From Hydrogenophaga sp. (GTDB lineage: Bacteria; Pseudomonadota; Gammaproteobacteria; Burkholderiales; Burkholderiaceae_C), in assembly GCF_018780075.1 (NCBI RefSeq), contig NZ_JADMKB010000027.1, positions 1 through 64,000 on the forward strand: a DNA stretch of 64,000 bases, written 5' to 3'. Below the pieces are notes generated by a model. That model did not search any database and had not been told where the DNA came from. It worked only from the letters and a program-made list of their open reading frames with translations. The stretch's first letter is position 1. Each line of letters opens with the position of its first letter. The translations under genes were made by a program, and so were the position numbers. This document shows positions 1 through 10,794 of the stretch, piece after piece.

Positions 1-95
1 CCAGCGGGTGCGAGGTGCTGACGACGTTGCGCGCGAACAGCGGCAGGCGGGTGCTTGGGTAGGACGAGGCGTGGTTGAGGTTCATGCCCGCATTC
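1..95 (-). CDS. gamma-glutamyltransferase family protein, N-terminal fragment (runs off left edge)
   Basis: Reverse complement from ATG at 95 reads MNLNHASSYPSTRLPLFARNVVSTSHPL, resembling the N-terminus of gamma-glutamyltransferases (ARNVVSTSHPLA). Only 31 codons visible. Confidence 0.5.
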
Positions 96-115
96 TGCAG
101 CGCCGGTCGCTGTTT

Positions 116-505
116 TCAACCCCCGCTGCGCAACAGCATCGCCGGGTTGAGTCGCATCTGCGCCAGCAGGTAGCGCGCGCCCAGCCCCAGGCTCAGCGTG
201 CTGACACCAGCCGCGGTCAGCAGCCTGCTCCAGTACAGCCCAGCCGGGCTCATGTCCAGCCGCCACTGCAGCAGCGCGGTGGCCAGCGCGCTTCCGGCCA
301 GCAGGGCAAAGCCGGCGGTCACGGCGGCCAGCAGCACGTATTCCCACAGCAGCACGCGCCTCAGCAGCGAATGCCGCGCGCCCAGCGCGTGCATCACCGT
401 GGCGTCGTAGAACTGGCGTGAACGCACCGAACGCCGGCAGGATGGCCCGGTTCGCTCACGAAGCAGGGCAGGCGCATCGCGGCGCGCGTGGTGCCGCCGG
501 GTCAT
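116..505 (-). pseudogene. C-terminal remnant of an FtsX/MacB-like ABC transporter permease
   Basis: Frame reads RQFYDATVMHALGARHSLLRRVLLWEYVLLAAVTAGFALLAGSALATALLQWRL...LAQMRLNPAMLLRSGG, typical of the FtsX C-terminal TM domain. The N-terminal and periplasmic parts are absent; the adjacent upstream sequence is the GST gene. Confidence 0.5.
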
Positions 506-1125
506 GCGTAGTCGTAGGTGCCGCCTTTTTCCAGCGCCAGCTTGTAAGCCGGGCGAGCATGGATCTTCTTGAGCCAGGCCATGGTGGCGGGCCGCGAAGC
601 GCCCAGGCCGCCGCGCGACACGGCCGCTTCGAGCGGGAAGCTCATCATGATGTCGGCGGCGGTCATCTGCTGGCCGGCGAACCAGGGGCGCGAGGCGAGT
701 TCCTGCTCGATGTAGTCGAGGTGCACGTCGAGCATGGGCTGCACCTTCTTGATCGCGAGCTGGCCCAGCAGGGGGATCTTGGACATGGCCAGGATGAGCA
801 GCAGCATGGGCATGACCGAGCCCTCGGCGTAGTGCAGAAACTGGCGGTAGCGGCGTTGGCCCACGCCGCTGTCGGCCGGGCCGAGCTGGCCGGTTTTCTC
901 GACCAGGTACTCGCAGATGGCGCCGGTCTCGACCAGCTTGATGGCCCCGTCTTCCAGCACCGGCGACTTGCCCAGCGGGTGCACCTTCTTGAGCTCGGGC
1001 GGCGCGAGCATGGTGCTTTTGTCGCGCTCGTAGAAGCGGATCTCGTAGGGCAGTTCCAGCTCTTCGAGCAGCCACAGCAGGCGCTGCGAGCGGGAGTTGT
1101 TCAGGTGGTGGACGGTGAGGGTCAT
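502..1125 (-). CDS. glutathione S-transferase family protein
   Basis: MTLTVHHLNNSRSQRLLWLLEELELPYEIRFYERDKSTMLAPPELKKVHPLGKSPVLEDG; thioredoxin-fold GST N-domain and GST-C domain. Confidence 0.9.
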   Translation of the reverse strand: MTLTVHHLNNSRSQRLLWLLEELELPYEIRFYERDKSTMLAPPELKKVHPLGKSPVLEDGAIKLVETGAICEYLVEKTGQLGPADSGVGQRRYRQFLHYAEGSVMPMLLLILAMSKIPLLGQLAIKKVQPMLDVHLDYIEQELASRPWFAGQQMTAADIMMSFPLEAAVSRGGLGASRPATMAWLKKIHARPAYKLALEKGGTYDYA

Positions 1126-1211
1126 GACAACGCCTTGGGGTTGGGGAGGCCTGCATTGTGGTGCGTGGGCGGGATGCTTGCAGGCTGTCGTGGCATGCGG
1201 CGGCTTGCTGC

Positions 1212-2864
1212 TCACCCGCCGCCGGGCAGCAGTGCCGCCAGTGTCTGCAGCGAGTCGGCCTCTTCCACCGGCTTGTCTTCGCGCCAGCGCAACATGCGCG
1301 GGAAGCGCACCGCGATGCCGCTCTTGTGGCGCGGGCTGCGGCCGATGCCCTCGAAGCCGAGTTCGAACACCAGCGTGGGCCGCACGCTGCGCACCGGGCC
1401 GAAGCTCTCGATGGTGGTCGCGCGGATGATGGTGTCCACCCGCGCCATCTCGGCATCGGAGAGGCCCGAGTAGGCCTTGGCGAAGGGCACGAGCGCGCGG
1501 CCCTCGGTGCCTGGCGGCGCGTTCCACACCGCGAAGGTGTAGTCGCTGTAGACGCTGGCGCGGCGACCATGGCCGCGCTGGGCGTAGATCAGCACCGCGT
1601 CCACGCTCATCGGGTCGGTCTTCCACTTCCACCAGGTGCCCGCGGCCTTGGTGCGGCCCACGCCGTAGCTGCTGGCGCGCTGCTTGAGCATGAAGCCTTC
1701 GGTGCCGCGTTCGCGGGCTTCTTCGCGCAGGGCGGCGAGTTGCGCCCAGGTGTCGCCCGTCAGCACCGGGCTGGCGATCAGCAGCGGGTGGTTGAGGTCC
1801 TGCACCAGCGCGTCCAACGCCACGCGGCGCGCGTGCAGCGGCTGTTCGCGCAGGTCCTGCCCGGCCTGTTCGAGCAGGTCGTAGGCCAGCAGCGCCACCG
1901 GCAGCTCGCGCAGGATCTTGGGGCCCAGCGTCTTGCGGCCGATGCGCTTCTGCAGCTCGGCGAAGGGCTGCGGCTTGTCCTCGCGCCAGACCACGATCTC
2001 GCCGTCGAGCACCGTGCCTTCCGGCAGCGCCTCGCCCAGCGCCACCAGCTCAGGAAAGCGCTCGGTCACCAGTTCTTCGCCGCGCGACCACAGCCACACC
2101 TGGCCCGCGCGCTGCACGAGCTGCGCGCGGATGCCGTCCCATTTCCACTCCACCTGCCAGTCGGCGGGCGGCCCGAGCAGTTGATCGAATCGCTCCAGCG
2201 CTTCGTTGAACGGGTGCGCCAGAAAGAAGGGGTAGGGCTGGCCGCTGGTTTGCTGGTTCTGCTCGGTGGGGCTTTCCGGCGCCACCAGCGCCGCGTAGTC
2301 GGCCGCCGAGGGCAAGGCGCCGATGTGGGTGTAGCCCATGAGCCGCTGCGCCACGCGTTTCGCGTCCACGCCGGCCACGGCAGCGAGTGCCTGCGTGACC
2401 TGCAGCTTGGACACGCCGACGCGGAAGCCGCCGGTGATGAGCTTGAAGTAGACGAAGCGCTGATCGTCGGGCAGTGCGTCCCACTGGGCTTGCAGTTTTG
2501 ACGCCAACACTTCAGGCGGCAGGCCGCGCAGCGGCAGCAGGTGCTGCACGAGCCAGTCGGCGAGCCCGCGGTCCACCGGCGCGCTGGCCGGCGGCAGCAG
2601 CAGCGACACGGTCTCGGCCAGGTCGCCCACGGTCTGGTAACTCTCTTCAAACAGCCACTCGGGCAGGCCCGCCGCCGCCTGCGCCAGCTCGCGCAGCGCG
2701 CGCGTGGGCACGGTCTGGCGTGGCTTGCCGCCGGCCAGGAAATACACCGCCCAGGCCGCATCGGCGGCGGGCGCTTCGCTGAAGTAGCGCTGCAGCGCTG
2801 CCTGCTTTTCGCGCGTGGCGGTGCTCGCGTCCAGCTCGCGGTAGAGGGCGGCGAAGCGCTTCAT
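1212..2864 (-). CDS. ATP-dependent DNA ligase
   Basis: 550 aa; adenylation motif EWKWDGIRAQL, ligase motifs DGEIVVWRE and GFMLKQRASSYGVGRTKAAGTWWKWK. Confidence 0.92.
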   Translation of the reverse strand: MKRFAALYRELDASTATREKQAALQRYFSEAPAADAAWAVYFLAGGKPRQTVPTRALRELAQAAAGLPEWLFEESYQTVGDLAETVSLLLPPASAPVDRGLADWLVQHLLPLRGLPPEVLASKLQAQWDALPDDQRFVYFKLITGGFRVGVSKLQVTQALAAVAGVDAKRVAQRLMGYTHIGALPSAADYAALVAPESPTEQNQQTSGQPYPFFLAHPFNEALERFDQLLGPPADWQVEWKWDGIRAQLVQRAGQVWLWSRGEELVTERFPELVALGEALPEGTVLDGEIVVWREDKPQPFAELQKRIGRKTLGPKILRELPVALLAYDLLEQAGQDLREQPLHARRVALDALVQDLNHPLLIASPVLTGDTWAQLAALREEARERGTEGFMLKQRASSYGVGRTKAAGTWWKWKTDPMSVDAVLIYAQRGHGRRASVYSDYTFAVWNAPPGTEGRALVPFAKAYSGLSDAEMARVDTIIRATTIESFGPVRSVRPTLVFELGFEGIGRSPRHKSGIAVRFPRMLRWREDKPVEEADSLQTLAALLPGGG

Positions 2865-3910
2865 GGGGCGGGCTCCCCGGGAGCGACTTCAACAGCCTTG
2901 TCCGCCGAGTCCTCGTCGCCGTACTCGGTCTCAAACGCCTGCGCGTCCAGCCCCTGCTCGGTGAGCCAGCGCACCAGCACCGGCACGCTGCCGTGCGTCA
3001 CGCGGATGTGTTCGGCGCCGGTGCCTTTGATGGCCGCCATCAGCCCCGGCCAGTCCGCGTGGTCCGACATCACGAAGCCCCGGTCCACGCCACGCCGCCG
3101 CCGCGTGCCGCGCACCTGCATCCAGCCGCTGGCGAACGCGTCCACCGCGTCGGCGCCGAAGCGCTTCATCCAGGGCGTGCCCTGGGCCGAGGGCGGGGCG
3201 AGCACCAGCGCGTGCTGCAGCGCGGTCTTGTCCAGCTCGGTCACGTGGTGCGTGGGCGGCAGGTGCACGCCCGCCTCGCGGTACACCGCGTTCAATGGTT
3301 CCACCGCGCCGTGCACGACGATGGGACCGATGCTGGCGTCCACCCCATGCAGCAGCCGCTGCGCCTTGCCGAAGGCGTAACACAGCAGCACCGAGGCGCG
3401 GCCCTCGTCGGCGTTGCGCCGCCACCAGGCGTTGATGTCGTCGAACAGCACCGCCTGCGTGGGCCAGCGGTAGACCGGCAGGCCGAAGGTGCTCTCGGTG
3501 ATGAAGGTGTCGCAGCGCACCGGCTCGAACGGCGCGCAGGTGCCGTCGGCCTCGGTCTTGTAGTCGCCCGAGGCCACCCACACCCGGCCGCCGTGTTCCA
3601 GCCGCACCTGCGCCGAGCCCAGCACATGCCCGGCCGGGTGCAGCGACAGGCGCACGCCGTGGTGTTCAATGGCTTCGCCATAGTCCAGCGTCTGCAGGGC
3701 AATGTCCGCCCCGAGTCGCTGGCGCAGCGTGCCCGCGCTGTGCGTGTGCGCCAGGTAGTGCGCGTGGCCCCAGCGCGCATGGTCCGAATGGCCATGCGTG
3801 ATCACGGCCCGTTGCACCGGTCGCCAGGGGTCGATGAAGAAGTCGCCCGCAGGGCAGTACAGTCCTTCCGGGCGGGCGACGATGAGGCCAGGGTCGTTGA
3901 GGGACGCCAT
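2861..3910 (-). CDS. ligase-associated DNA exonuclease (metallo-beta-lactamase/beta-CASP type)
   Basis: MASLNDPGLIVARPEGLYCPAGDFFIDPWRPVQRAVITHGHSDHARWGH (HxHxDH motif); 4-bp overlap with the ligase start. Confidence 0.88.
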   Translation of the reverse strand: MASLNDPGLIVARPEGLYCPAGDFFIDPWRPVQRAVITHGHSDHARWGHAHYLAHTHSAGTLRQRLGADIALQTLDYGEAIEHHGVRLSLHPAGHVLGSAQVRLEHGGRVWVASGDYKTEADGTCAPFEPVRCDTFITESTFGLPVYRWPTQAVLFDDINAWWRRNADEGRASVLLCYAFGKAQRLLHGVDASIGPIVVHGAVEPLNAVYREAGVHLPPTHHVTELDKTALQHALVLAPPSAQGTPWMKRFGADAVDAFASGWMQVRGTRRRRGVDRGFVMSDHADWPGLMAAIKGTGAEHIRVTHGSVPVLVRWLTEQGLDAQAFETEYGDEDSADKAVEVAPGEPAP

Positions 3911-3939
3911 GTTTCCAGCAAGAATAACGAACTTTACGA

Positions 3940-3980
3940 TATTGACGAATTAAACGGATTGACCGAAAATAGCCGTCAAA
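3940..3980. promoter_or_regulatory. candidate autoregulatory operator of the TA pair
   Basis: AT-rich region before the antitoxin with ATTGAC at 3941-3946 and 3958-3963 (17 bp apart) and an inverted GTCAAA at 3974-3979. Confidence 0.4.
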
Positions 3981-4001
3981 ACAAATCAACAGGGACCGAT
4001 C

Positions 4002-4475
4002 ATGAACACACTTGCCATTCCTCTGGGCTCCACGGAGAAAGCGCCGCGCCGGAGCGCCGCCCGCGCGTCCGCGGACCCTTACGCCAGCGAAGCGCAAACC
4101 ACCGCGCTGTTGCGCTCAGGCGCGGCCTACCGGCGCGAGCGCATCCAGGCCGCCGACATGGTCACCACCGACGAAGCCGCCGAACTGGCGGGCGCCACGC
4201 GCGTGACCATCAACGCCTGGATCAAGGCCGGCCGCTGCATCGGCGTGGCGCACCTGCGGCGCGGCTACAAGCTGCCGCGCTGGCAGTTCGAGCCCTTCGT
4301 GTTCCCGCACCTCCAGCCCCTGTCGCAGGCGCTGGGCGCCACCGATGGCTGGCAGCTGCTGGCCTTTCTGGAGAGCCCGCACCCGGCGCTGGACGGGCAG
4401 ACGCCCCGTGTGGCGCTGGAGCAGGGCGTGGATGCGAGCCGTGTGCTGGGGTTGGCAACAGCAGAGGGTCATTGA
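4002..4475 (+). CDS. Xre/MbcA/ParS-type antitoxin (DUF2384-like C-terminus, HTH N-terminus)
   Basis: HTH-like MVTTDEAAELAGATRVTINAWIKAGRCIGVAHLRRGYKLPRWQFEP; C-terminal WQLLAFLESPHPALDGQTPRVALEQG typical of antitoxins paired with RES toxins; followed by a RES-domain ORF. Confidence 0.7.
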   Translation: MNTLAIPLGSTEKAPRRSAARASADPYASEAQTTALLRSGAAYRRERIQAADMVTTDEAAELAGATRVTINAWIKAGRCIGVAHLRRGYKLPRWQFEPFVFPHLQPLSQALGATDGWQLLAFLESPHPALDGQTPRVALEQGVDASRVLGLATAEGH

Positions 4476-4487
4476 CGACCCCTGCCC

Positions 4488-5084
4488 ATGGATCTCAAAG
4501 AACTCAACCCGCCGCTGACTGAGCTGCCCGCTGGGCAGAACTTCTTTCGCGTGCAGCTGCTGCGCGCGCGACCCGGCAGCGTCAAGGCCAACGGCCTGCT
4601 GCTGCCACCGGCCGGTGTGCTCTCCGGTCGCTTCTGCCTGGCCGACCGGGTGACGGCCTACCTGGCCGACAGCGCAGCGACCGCCTTGTTTGAGTCGCTG
4701 TTCCGCCGCGACGCGGTCAGTCGCAGCCTGGCCGACCTGCGCAAGCGCGCGCTGCTGCAGTTCAGCACCATGCAGCCGCTGCGACTGGTGGACCTGCGTC
4801 CTCTGGCTGAGCCCTACCCGGTGTTGCAGAGCCTGCGGATCGCACAGACCCAGGCGCTGGCGCGGGACTGCGTCAAGGCAGGTCACCAAGGGCTGATCTA
4901 TGCCTCGGCCCAACACCCGCAACACGCCTGCGTTTGCCTGTTCCCGGATGGCATCGCAGCGCTCAAGCGAACGCAGCAATGGCCGCTGGTCAAACCCGGC
5001 ACGCGGCAGTTGCTGCACGCCGTGGTCGACGCCGCGCGCCGGTCGGGTGTGTCGTTGCTGGGGGAGGATGTGGCTGCCACATGA
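4488..5084 (+). CDS. RES-domain toxin (predicted NAD+-targeting)
   Basis: 198 aa; FFRVQLLRAR.., R-E/Y/S-type layout with ALFESLFRRD and GHQGLIYASAQHPQHACVCLFPDG (RES motif region). Confidence 0.75.
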   Translation: MDLKELNPPLTELPAGQNFFRVQLLRARPGSVKANGLLLPPAGVLSGRFCLADRVTAYLADSAATALFESLFRRDAVSRSLADLRKRALLQFSTMQPLRLVDLRPLAEPYPVLQSLRIAQTQALARDCVKAGHQGLIYASAQHPQHACVCLFPDGIAALKRTQQWPLVKPGTRQLLHAVVDAARRSGVSLLGEDVAAT

Positions 5085-5410
5085 GCCCAACGACCCTTGG
5101 CGAATCGTCGAAGGCCGCAGCCCTCGTCTGGGTCAACCTGTACCTGGCGCTGCTCGCCCTGCTGGTGTGGGGCATGGTCTACGGCCTGCGCATCCGCTGC
5201 GAGGGCTTTGGCTGCATGGGCGTGGGCATGTACTGGTTCGTGTGGGCCGGCGTCTGCACCGTGACCGGGCTGCTGGGGCTGTGGGCGCGTTCCCGCAGCT
5301 CGCTCGCGGGCGTGGCGGTGGGCCTGGTTCGGGTGGCCCTGGTTCGGGTGGCCCTGTGGGTGCAGCTGCTCATGGGGCTGGGGCTGCTGTGCTGGTGGTG
5401 GTTGGGGTGA
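5081..5410 (+). CDS. small membrane protein of unknown function
   Basis: ATG overlaps the stop of the RES ORF (ATGA); hydrophobic MSPTTLGESSKAAALVWVNLYLALLALLVWGMVYGL...LLMGLGLLCWWWLG. Confidence 0.55.
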   Translation: MSPTTLGESSKAAALVWVNLYLALLALLVWGMVYGLRIRCEGFGCMGVGMYWFVWAGVCTVTGLLGLWARSRSSLAGVAVGLVRVALVRVALWVQLLMGLGLLCWWWLG

Positions 5411-5475
5411 CGGCTGGTTGACCGTCCGGGCACCGGGGCGCACAGTGTCCACCCCGTCACACACCGGAGACCACC

Positions 5476-5853
5476 GTGTCCACCTCCCCCCACGCCATCA
5501 ACTGGTTTGAAATCCCCGTGACCGACTTCGCCCGCGCCGTGGCCTTCTATGAAACGGTGCTCGGTCGGCCCATCGAGACCATGGCCTTGGGGCCGTCCAC
5601 CATGGGTTTCCTTTCCATGGGCCCGGACTCGGTGGGCGGCGCCATCGTGCACGAAGAGGGCGCCACGCCCTCGCGCAGCGGCACGCTGGTTTACCTCAAC
5701 GGCGGCGACGACCTGGCGCCGACGCTCGCACGGGTCGAGGGCGCCGGCGGCTCGGTGACCGTGCCCAAGAGCGACATCGGCAGCGGCTTCGGCTTCTTCG
5801 CCCACTTCATCGACACCGAGGGCAACCGCGTGGGTTTGCACTCGATGGCCTGA
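5476..5853 (+). CDS. VOC family protein (glyoxalase/bleomycin resistance-like)
   Basis: INWFEIPVTDFARAVAFYETVLGRPIE...GFGFFAHFIDTEGNRVGLHS. Confidence 0.9.
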   Translation: MSTSPHAINWFEIPVTDFARAVAFYETVLGRPIETMALGPSTMGFLSMGPDSVGGAIVHEEGATPSRSGTLVYLNGGDDLAPTLARVEGAGGSVTVPKSDIGSGFGFFAHFIDTEGNRVGLHSMA

Positions 5854-5887
5854 GGGCCAGCGAGCCGGTGCCGGTATGCTTTCCGGC

Positions 5888-6700
5888 ATGACCTCAGCCC
5901 GCCACGTCCTCTTCCTCGTCGCCTCCACCCGCGAACCCGGCCACGTCGGCAACACCGAGTGGCTGGCCCGCCAGGCCGCGGCCAGCCTGCCGCCCGACAC
6001 CACCCAGACCTGGGTGCACCTGGCCCGCGCCGGCATCCCCGAGTTCATCGACCAGCGCCACACCGTCGGCAGTTACCCCATGCCCGAAAGCGGCAGCGTG
6101 ATGCGCAACCTGCTGGACCAGACCCTGGCCTGCACCGACCTCGTCTTCGTTGCACCGGTCTACTGGTTCAGCTTCCCCGCCACGCTCAAGGCCTACCTCG
6201 ACCACTGGAGCGCCTGGCTGCGCGTGCCGGGGCTGGAGTTCAAGGCGCAGATGAGCCAGAAGCGCCTGTGGCTGATCACCACCAACGGGGATCGCGCCAA
6301 AGCACAACCCATGATCGACTCGACGGCGATGTGCGCGAAGTTCCTCGAAATGCCTTTGGCAGGTGTGTTGTGGGGCAAAGGAGGAGCGGCGGAGGCTGTA
6401 AAGGCTGACGAAGGTGCAGCAGAAAATGCCCTCACATTCTTCGGTCATCCGCAGCAAGGTATTTCCGGCAACCAAGTTACTAGGTCCAGTATCGTCTACG
6501 CGTACAACGGCTACCTTCCGGTTTTTGCCAGTTGGAACTCTGGGGAGCCCTACACAGGCAAGGCCAGTGGTACTAAAGACATCGCGGATTGGAGCGGGGG
6601 CTTTCTCGACGGATTTCCACATGGGCCATTTGTTCTGGTGTTGGGTGACCGTCAAACCAACTACCTAAAGTTCGATAGAGGTTTAGTTGCGGAGAATTGA
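5888..6700 (+). CDS. NAD(P)H-dependent oxidoreductase (flavodoxin-like fold) with atypical C-terminal extension
   Basis: HVLFLVASTREPGHVGNTEWLARQAA...VFVAPVYWFSFPATLKAYLDHW. The C-terminal ~120 codons have much lower GC and different codon usage. Confidence 0.75.
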   Translation: MTSARHVLFLVASTREPGHVGNTEWLARQAAASLPPDTTQTWVHLARAGIPEFIDQRHTVGSYPMPESGSVMRNLLDQTLACTDLVFVAPVYWFSFPATLKAYLDHWSAWLRVPGLEFKAQMSQKRLWLITTNGDRAKAQPMIDSTAMCAKFLEMPLAGVLWGKGGAAEAVKADEGAAENALTFFGHPQQGISGNQVTRSSIVYAYNGYLPVFASWNSGEPYTGKASGTKDIADWSGGFLDGFPHGPFVLVLGDRQTNYLKFDRGLVAEN

Positions 6701-6763
6701 GAGCCTGCCATTGGTGATGACTCAAAATTATTCGTTCAACATAAGGTTGTTCTGCAACCAAGA

Positions 6764-6804
6764 GGGAAGGGGGCGACGGTCACCCGTCGCCCCCTTCCCT
6801 TTTC
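6764..6804 (+). terminator. intrinsic terminator
   Basis: Perfect 16-bp stem GGGAAGGGGGCGACGG-TCAC-CCGTCGCCCCCTTCCC followed by TTTTC. Confidence 0.8.
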
Positions 6805-6822
6805 TGAACCTGTCAGCGCGAA

Positions 6823-7956
6823 TCAGCTGAAAAAGCTCTTCGCCTTCTCAAACCAGCCCTTGTCATTCGGGCTGTGTTTGTGGCCGCCTTTCTTGAACGA
6901 CTCGTCGAGTTCCTTGAGCAGCTTGCGCTGGTGTTCGGTCAGCTTCACCGGCGTCTCGACCGCCACGTGGCAGTACAGGTCGCCGGGGTAGCTGCTGCGC
7001 ACGCCCTTGACTCCCTTGCCGCGCAGGCGGAAGGTCTTGCCGCTTTGTGTGCCTTCGGGCAGGTCGATGGTGGCCTTGCCCGCGAGCGTGGGCACGTCGA
7101 TCTCGCCGCCCAGGGCGGCCACCGTCATGCTCACCGGCACCTGGCAGTGCAGGTCGTCGCCTTCGCGTTCGAAGATGTCGTGCTTGCGCAGCCGCACTTC
7201 AATGTAGAGGTCGCCTGAGGGGCCGCCGTTCTGACCGGGCTCACCGTTGCCGGTGCTGCGGATGCGCTGACCGTCGTCGATGCCGGCGGGGATCTTGATC
7301 TCCAGCGTTTTCTGCTTCTTGATCTTGCCCTGGCCGTGGCAGGTGGGGCAGGGCTCGGGAATGATCTTGCCGGTACCGCTGCACTGCGGACAGGTCTGCT
7401 GTACGCTGAAGAAACCCTGGCGCATCTGCACCGAGCCTTGGCCGTGGCAGGTGCTGCAGGTCTTCACGCTGGTGCCGGGCTTGGCGCCGGTGCCGGTGCA
7501 GGTTTCGCAGTCGTCCCAGCTCGGAATGCGGATCTGCGTTTCCTTGCCGCCGGCAGCCTCTTCGAGCGAGATTTCCATGGCGTACGACAGATCGGCGCCG
7601 CGGTAGACCTGGCGGCCGCTGCGCTGGCCGCGCGCACCACCGAAGATGTCGCCAAAGATGTCGCCGAACGACTCCGAGAAGCCACCGAAGCCCTCGGCGC
7701 CGGCCGCGCCACCGCGCAGGTTGGGGTCCACGCCGGCGTGGCCATACTGGTCGTAAGCCGCTTTTTTCTGCGGGTCCGACAGCATCTCGTAGGCTTCTTT
7801 GGCCTCCTTGAACCGCTCTTCCGCCGCCTTGGATGCATCGCCCTGGTTGCGGTCGGGGTGGTGCTTCATCGCAAGCTTGCGATACGCCTTTTTGATTTCT
7901 TCGTCTGCGGCGTTCTTGGGCACGCCCAGCACTTCGTAAAAATCGCGTTTAGCCAT
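6823..7956 (-). CDS. dnaJ: molecular chaperone DnaJ
   Basis: [40 protein letters not shown] region and four CxxCxGxG zinc motifs. Confidence 0.98.
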   Translation of the reverse strand: MAKRDFYEVLGVPKNAADEEIKKAYRKLAMKHHPDRNQGDASKAAEERFKEAKEAYEMLSDPQKKAAYDQYGHAGVDPNLRGGAAGAEGFGGFSESFGDIFGDIFGGARGQRSGRQVYRGADLSYAMEISLEEAAGGKETQIRIPSWDDCETCTGTGAKPGTSVKTCSTCHGQGSVQMRQGFFSVQQTCPQCSGTGKIIPEPCPTCHGQGKIKKQKTLEIKIPAGIDDGQRIRSTGNGEPGQNGGPSGDLYIEVRLRKHDIFEREGDDLHCQVPVSMTVAALGGEIDVPTLAGKATIDLPEGTQSGKTFRLRGKGVKGVRSSYPGDLYCHVAVETPVKLTEHQRKLLKELDESFKKGGHKHSPNDKGWFEKAKSFFS

Positions 7957-8048
7957 GGTCTTTAGGGAACAGCCCCTGGGGGTTCGGTTGGAACACAAAC
8001 GCCGCGACAGGCTTCCCTGACGCGGCGGATGATCGAAGCTTCAGCGAA

Positions 8049-9974
<1,926 letters not shown>

Positions 9975-10094
9975 GTGCTCTGCTCCGGTTCTAAAAAATG
10001 AATGTTGAAAACGCTGTGGACGCGGTGTGCATCCCTTGTGGAAGAGGTGTGGATAAGTCAGGTGTTTTTCAAGCCCCTGCCGTCACAAATGCCT

Positions 10095-10655
10095 TTATTT
10101 GGGGGCGGCCACCGTGACCAGGGCCGGGCGCAGCACGCGGTCGGCGATCAGGTAGCCCTTTTGCAGCACGGCGACCACGGTGTTGGCGTCCTGCTCGGCG
10201 GGCACCATGCTGATGGCCTGGTGCTGGTGCGGGTCGAATTTGGTGCCGGCGGCGGGGGCGATTTCGAGCACCTTGTGGCGCTCCAGCGCGCTTTTGAGCT
10301 GCTTGAGCGTGGCTTCGGAGCCTTCGCGCAGCTGTTCGCGCGTGGCTTCCTGGATGCCGAGGCCGGCTTCCAGGCTGTCGGTCACGGGCAGCAGGCTCTC
10401 GGCAAAACTCTCCACCGCGAACTTGCGGGCCTTGCTGATCTCGTCTTCGGCGCGGCGGCGGGCGTTTTCGGCCTCGGCCTTGGCGCGCAGGAACTGGTCG
10501 GCCAGATCGGCGTTTTTCGCCTTGAGTTCGGTGACTTCGTTGCTCAGGGCGGCCAGCGCGTCGGCTTCGGCCACCGCGGCAGCGGCCAGGACCTCTTCCG
10601 TGCTCATGGGAGCGTGGTTCTCGGGGCTGTCAGCGGGGTGTTGTGGTTGGCTCAT
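10095..10655 (-). CDS. grpE: nucleotide exchange factor GrpE
   Basis: 186 aa; [46 protein letters not shown]; upstream of dnaK. Confidence 0.97.
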   Translation of the reverse strand: MSQPQHPADSPENHAPMSTEEVLAAAAVAEADALAALSNEVTELKAKNADLADQFLRAKAEAENARRRAEDEISKARKFAVESFAESLLPVTDSLEAGLGIQEATREQLREGSEATLKQLKSALERHKVLEIAPAAGTKFDPHQHQAISMVPAEQDANTVVAVLQKGYLIADRVLRPALVTVAAPK

Positions 10656-10703
10656 GGCGGGTAAAAGGTCGTGAAATCAAAGGCAAAGCTGGCCGTGCGC
10701 AAC

Positions 10704-10733
10704 ATGTAGGGGCGGTCAGGCCGGGTTCAAGGG
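10704..10733 (-). promoter_or_regulatory. sigma-32 (RpoH) heat-shock promoter upstream of grpE
   Basis: Minus strand reads CCCTTGAA-N13-CCCCTACAT, close to the RpoH consensus CTTGAA / CCCCATnT, about 50 bp upstream of the grpE ATG. Confidence 0.75.
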
Positions 10734-10794
10734 CTGGCGACAGCCAATTGGCTGGCGGGGGGCGAAAATCGGGGTTTTTCCACAGGCAAAGCCC

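Noticed and set aside
5321-5370. Candidate tandem-repeat regulatory array
   Set aside because: Only two copies of a 15-bp unit and in-frame within a membrane protein ORF; kept only as a minor observation.
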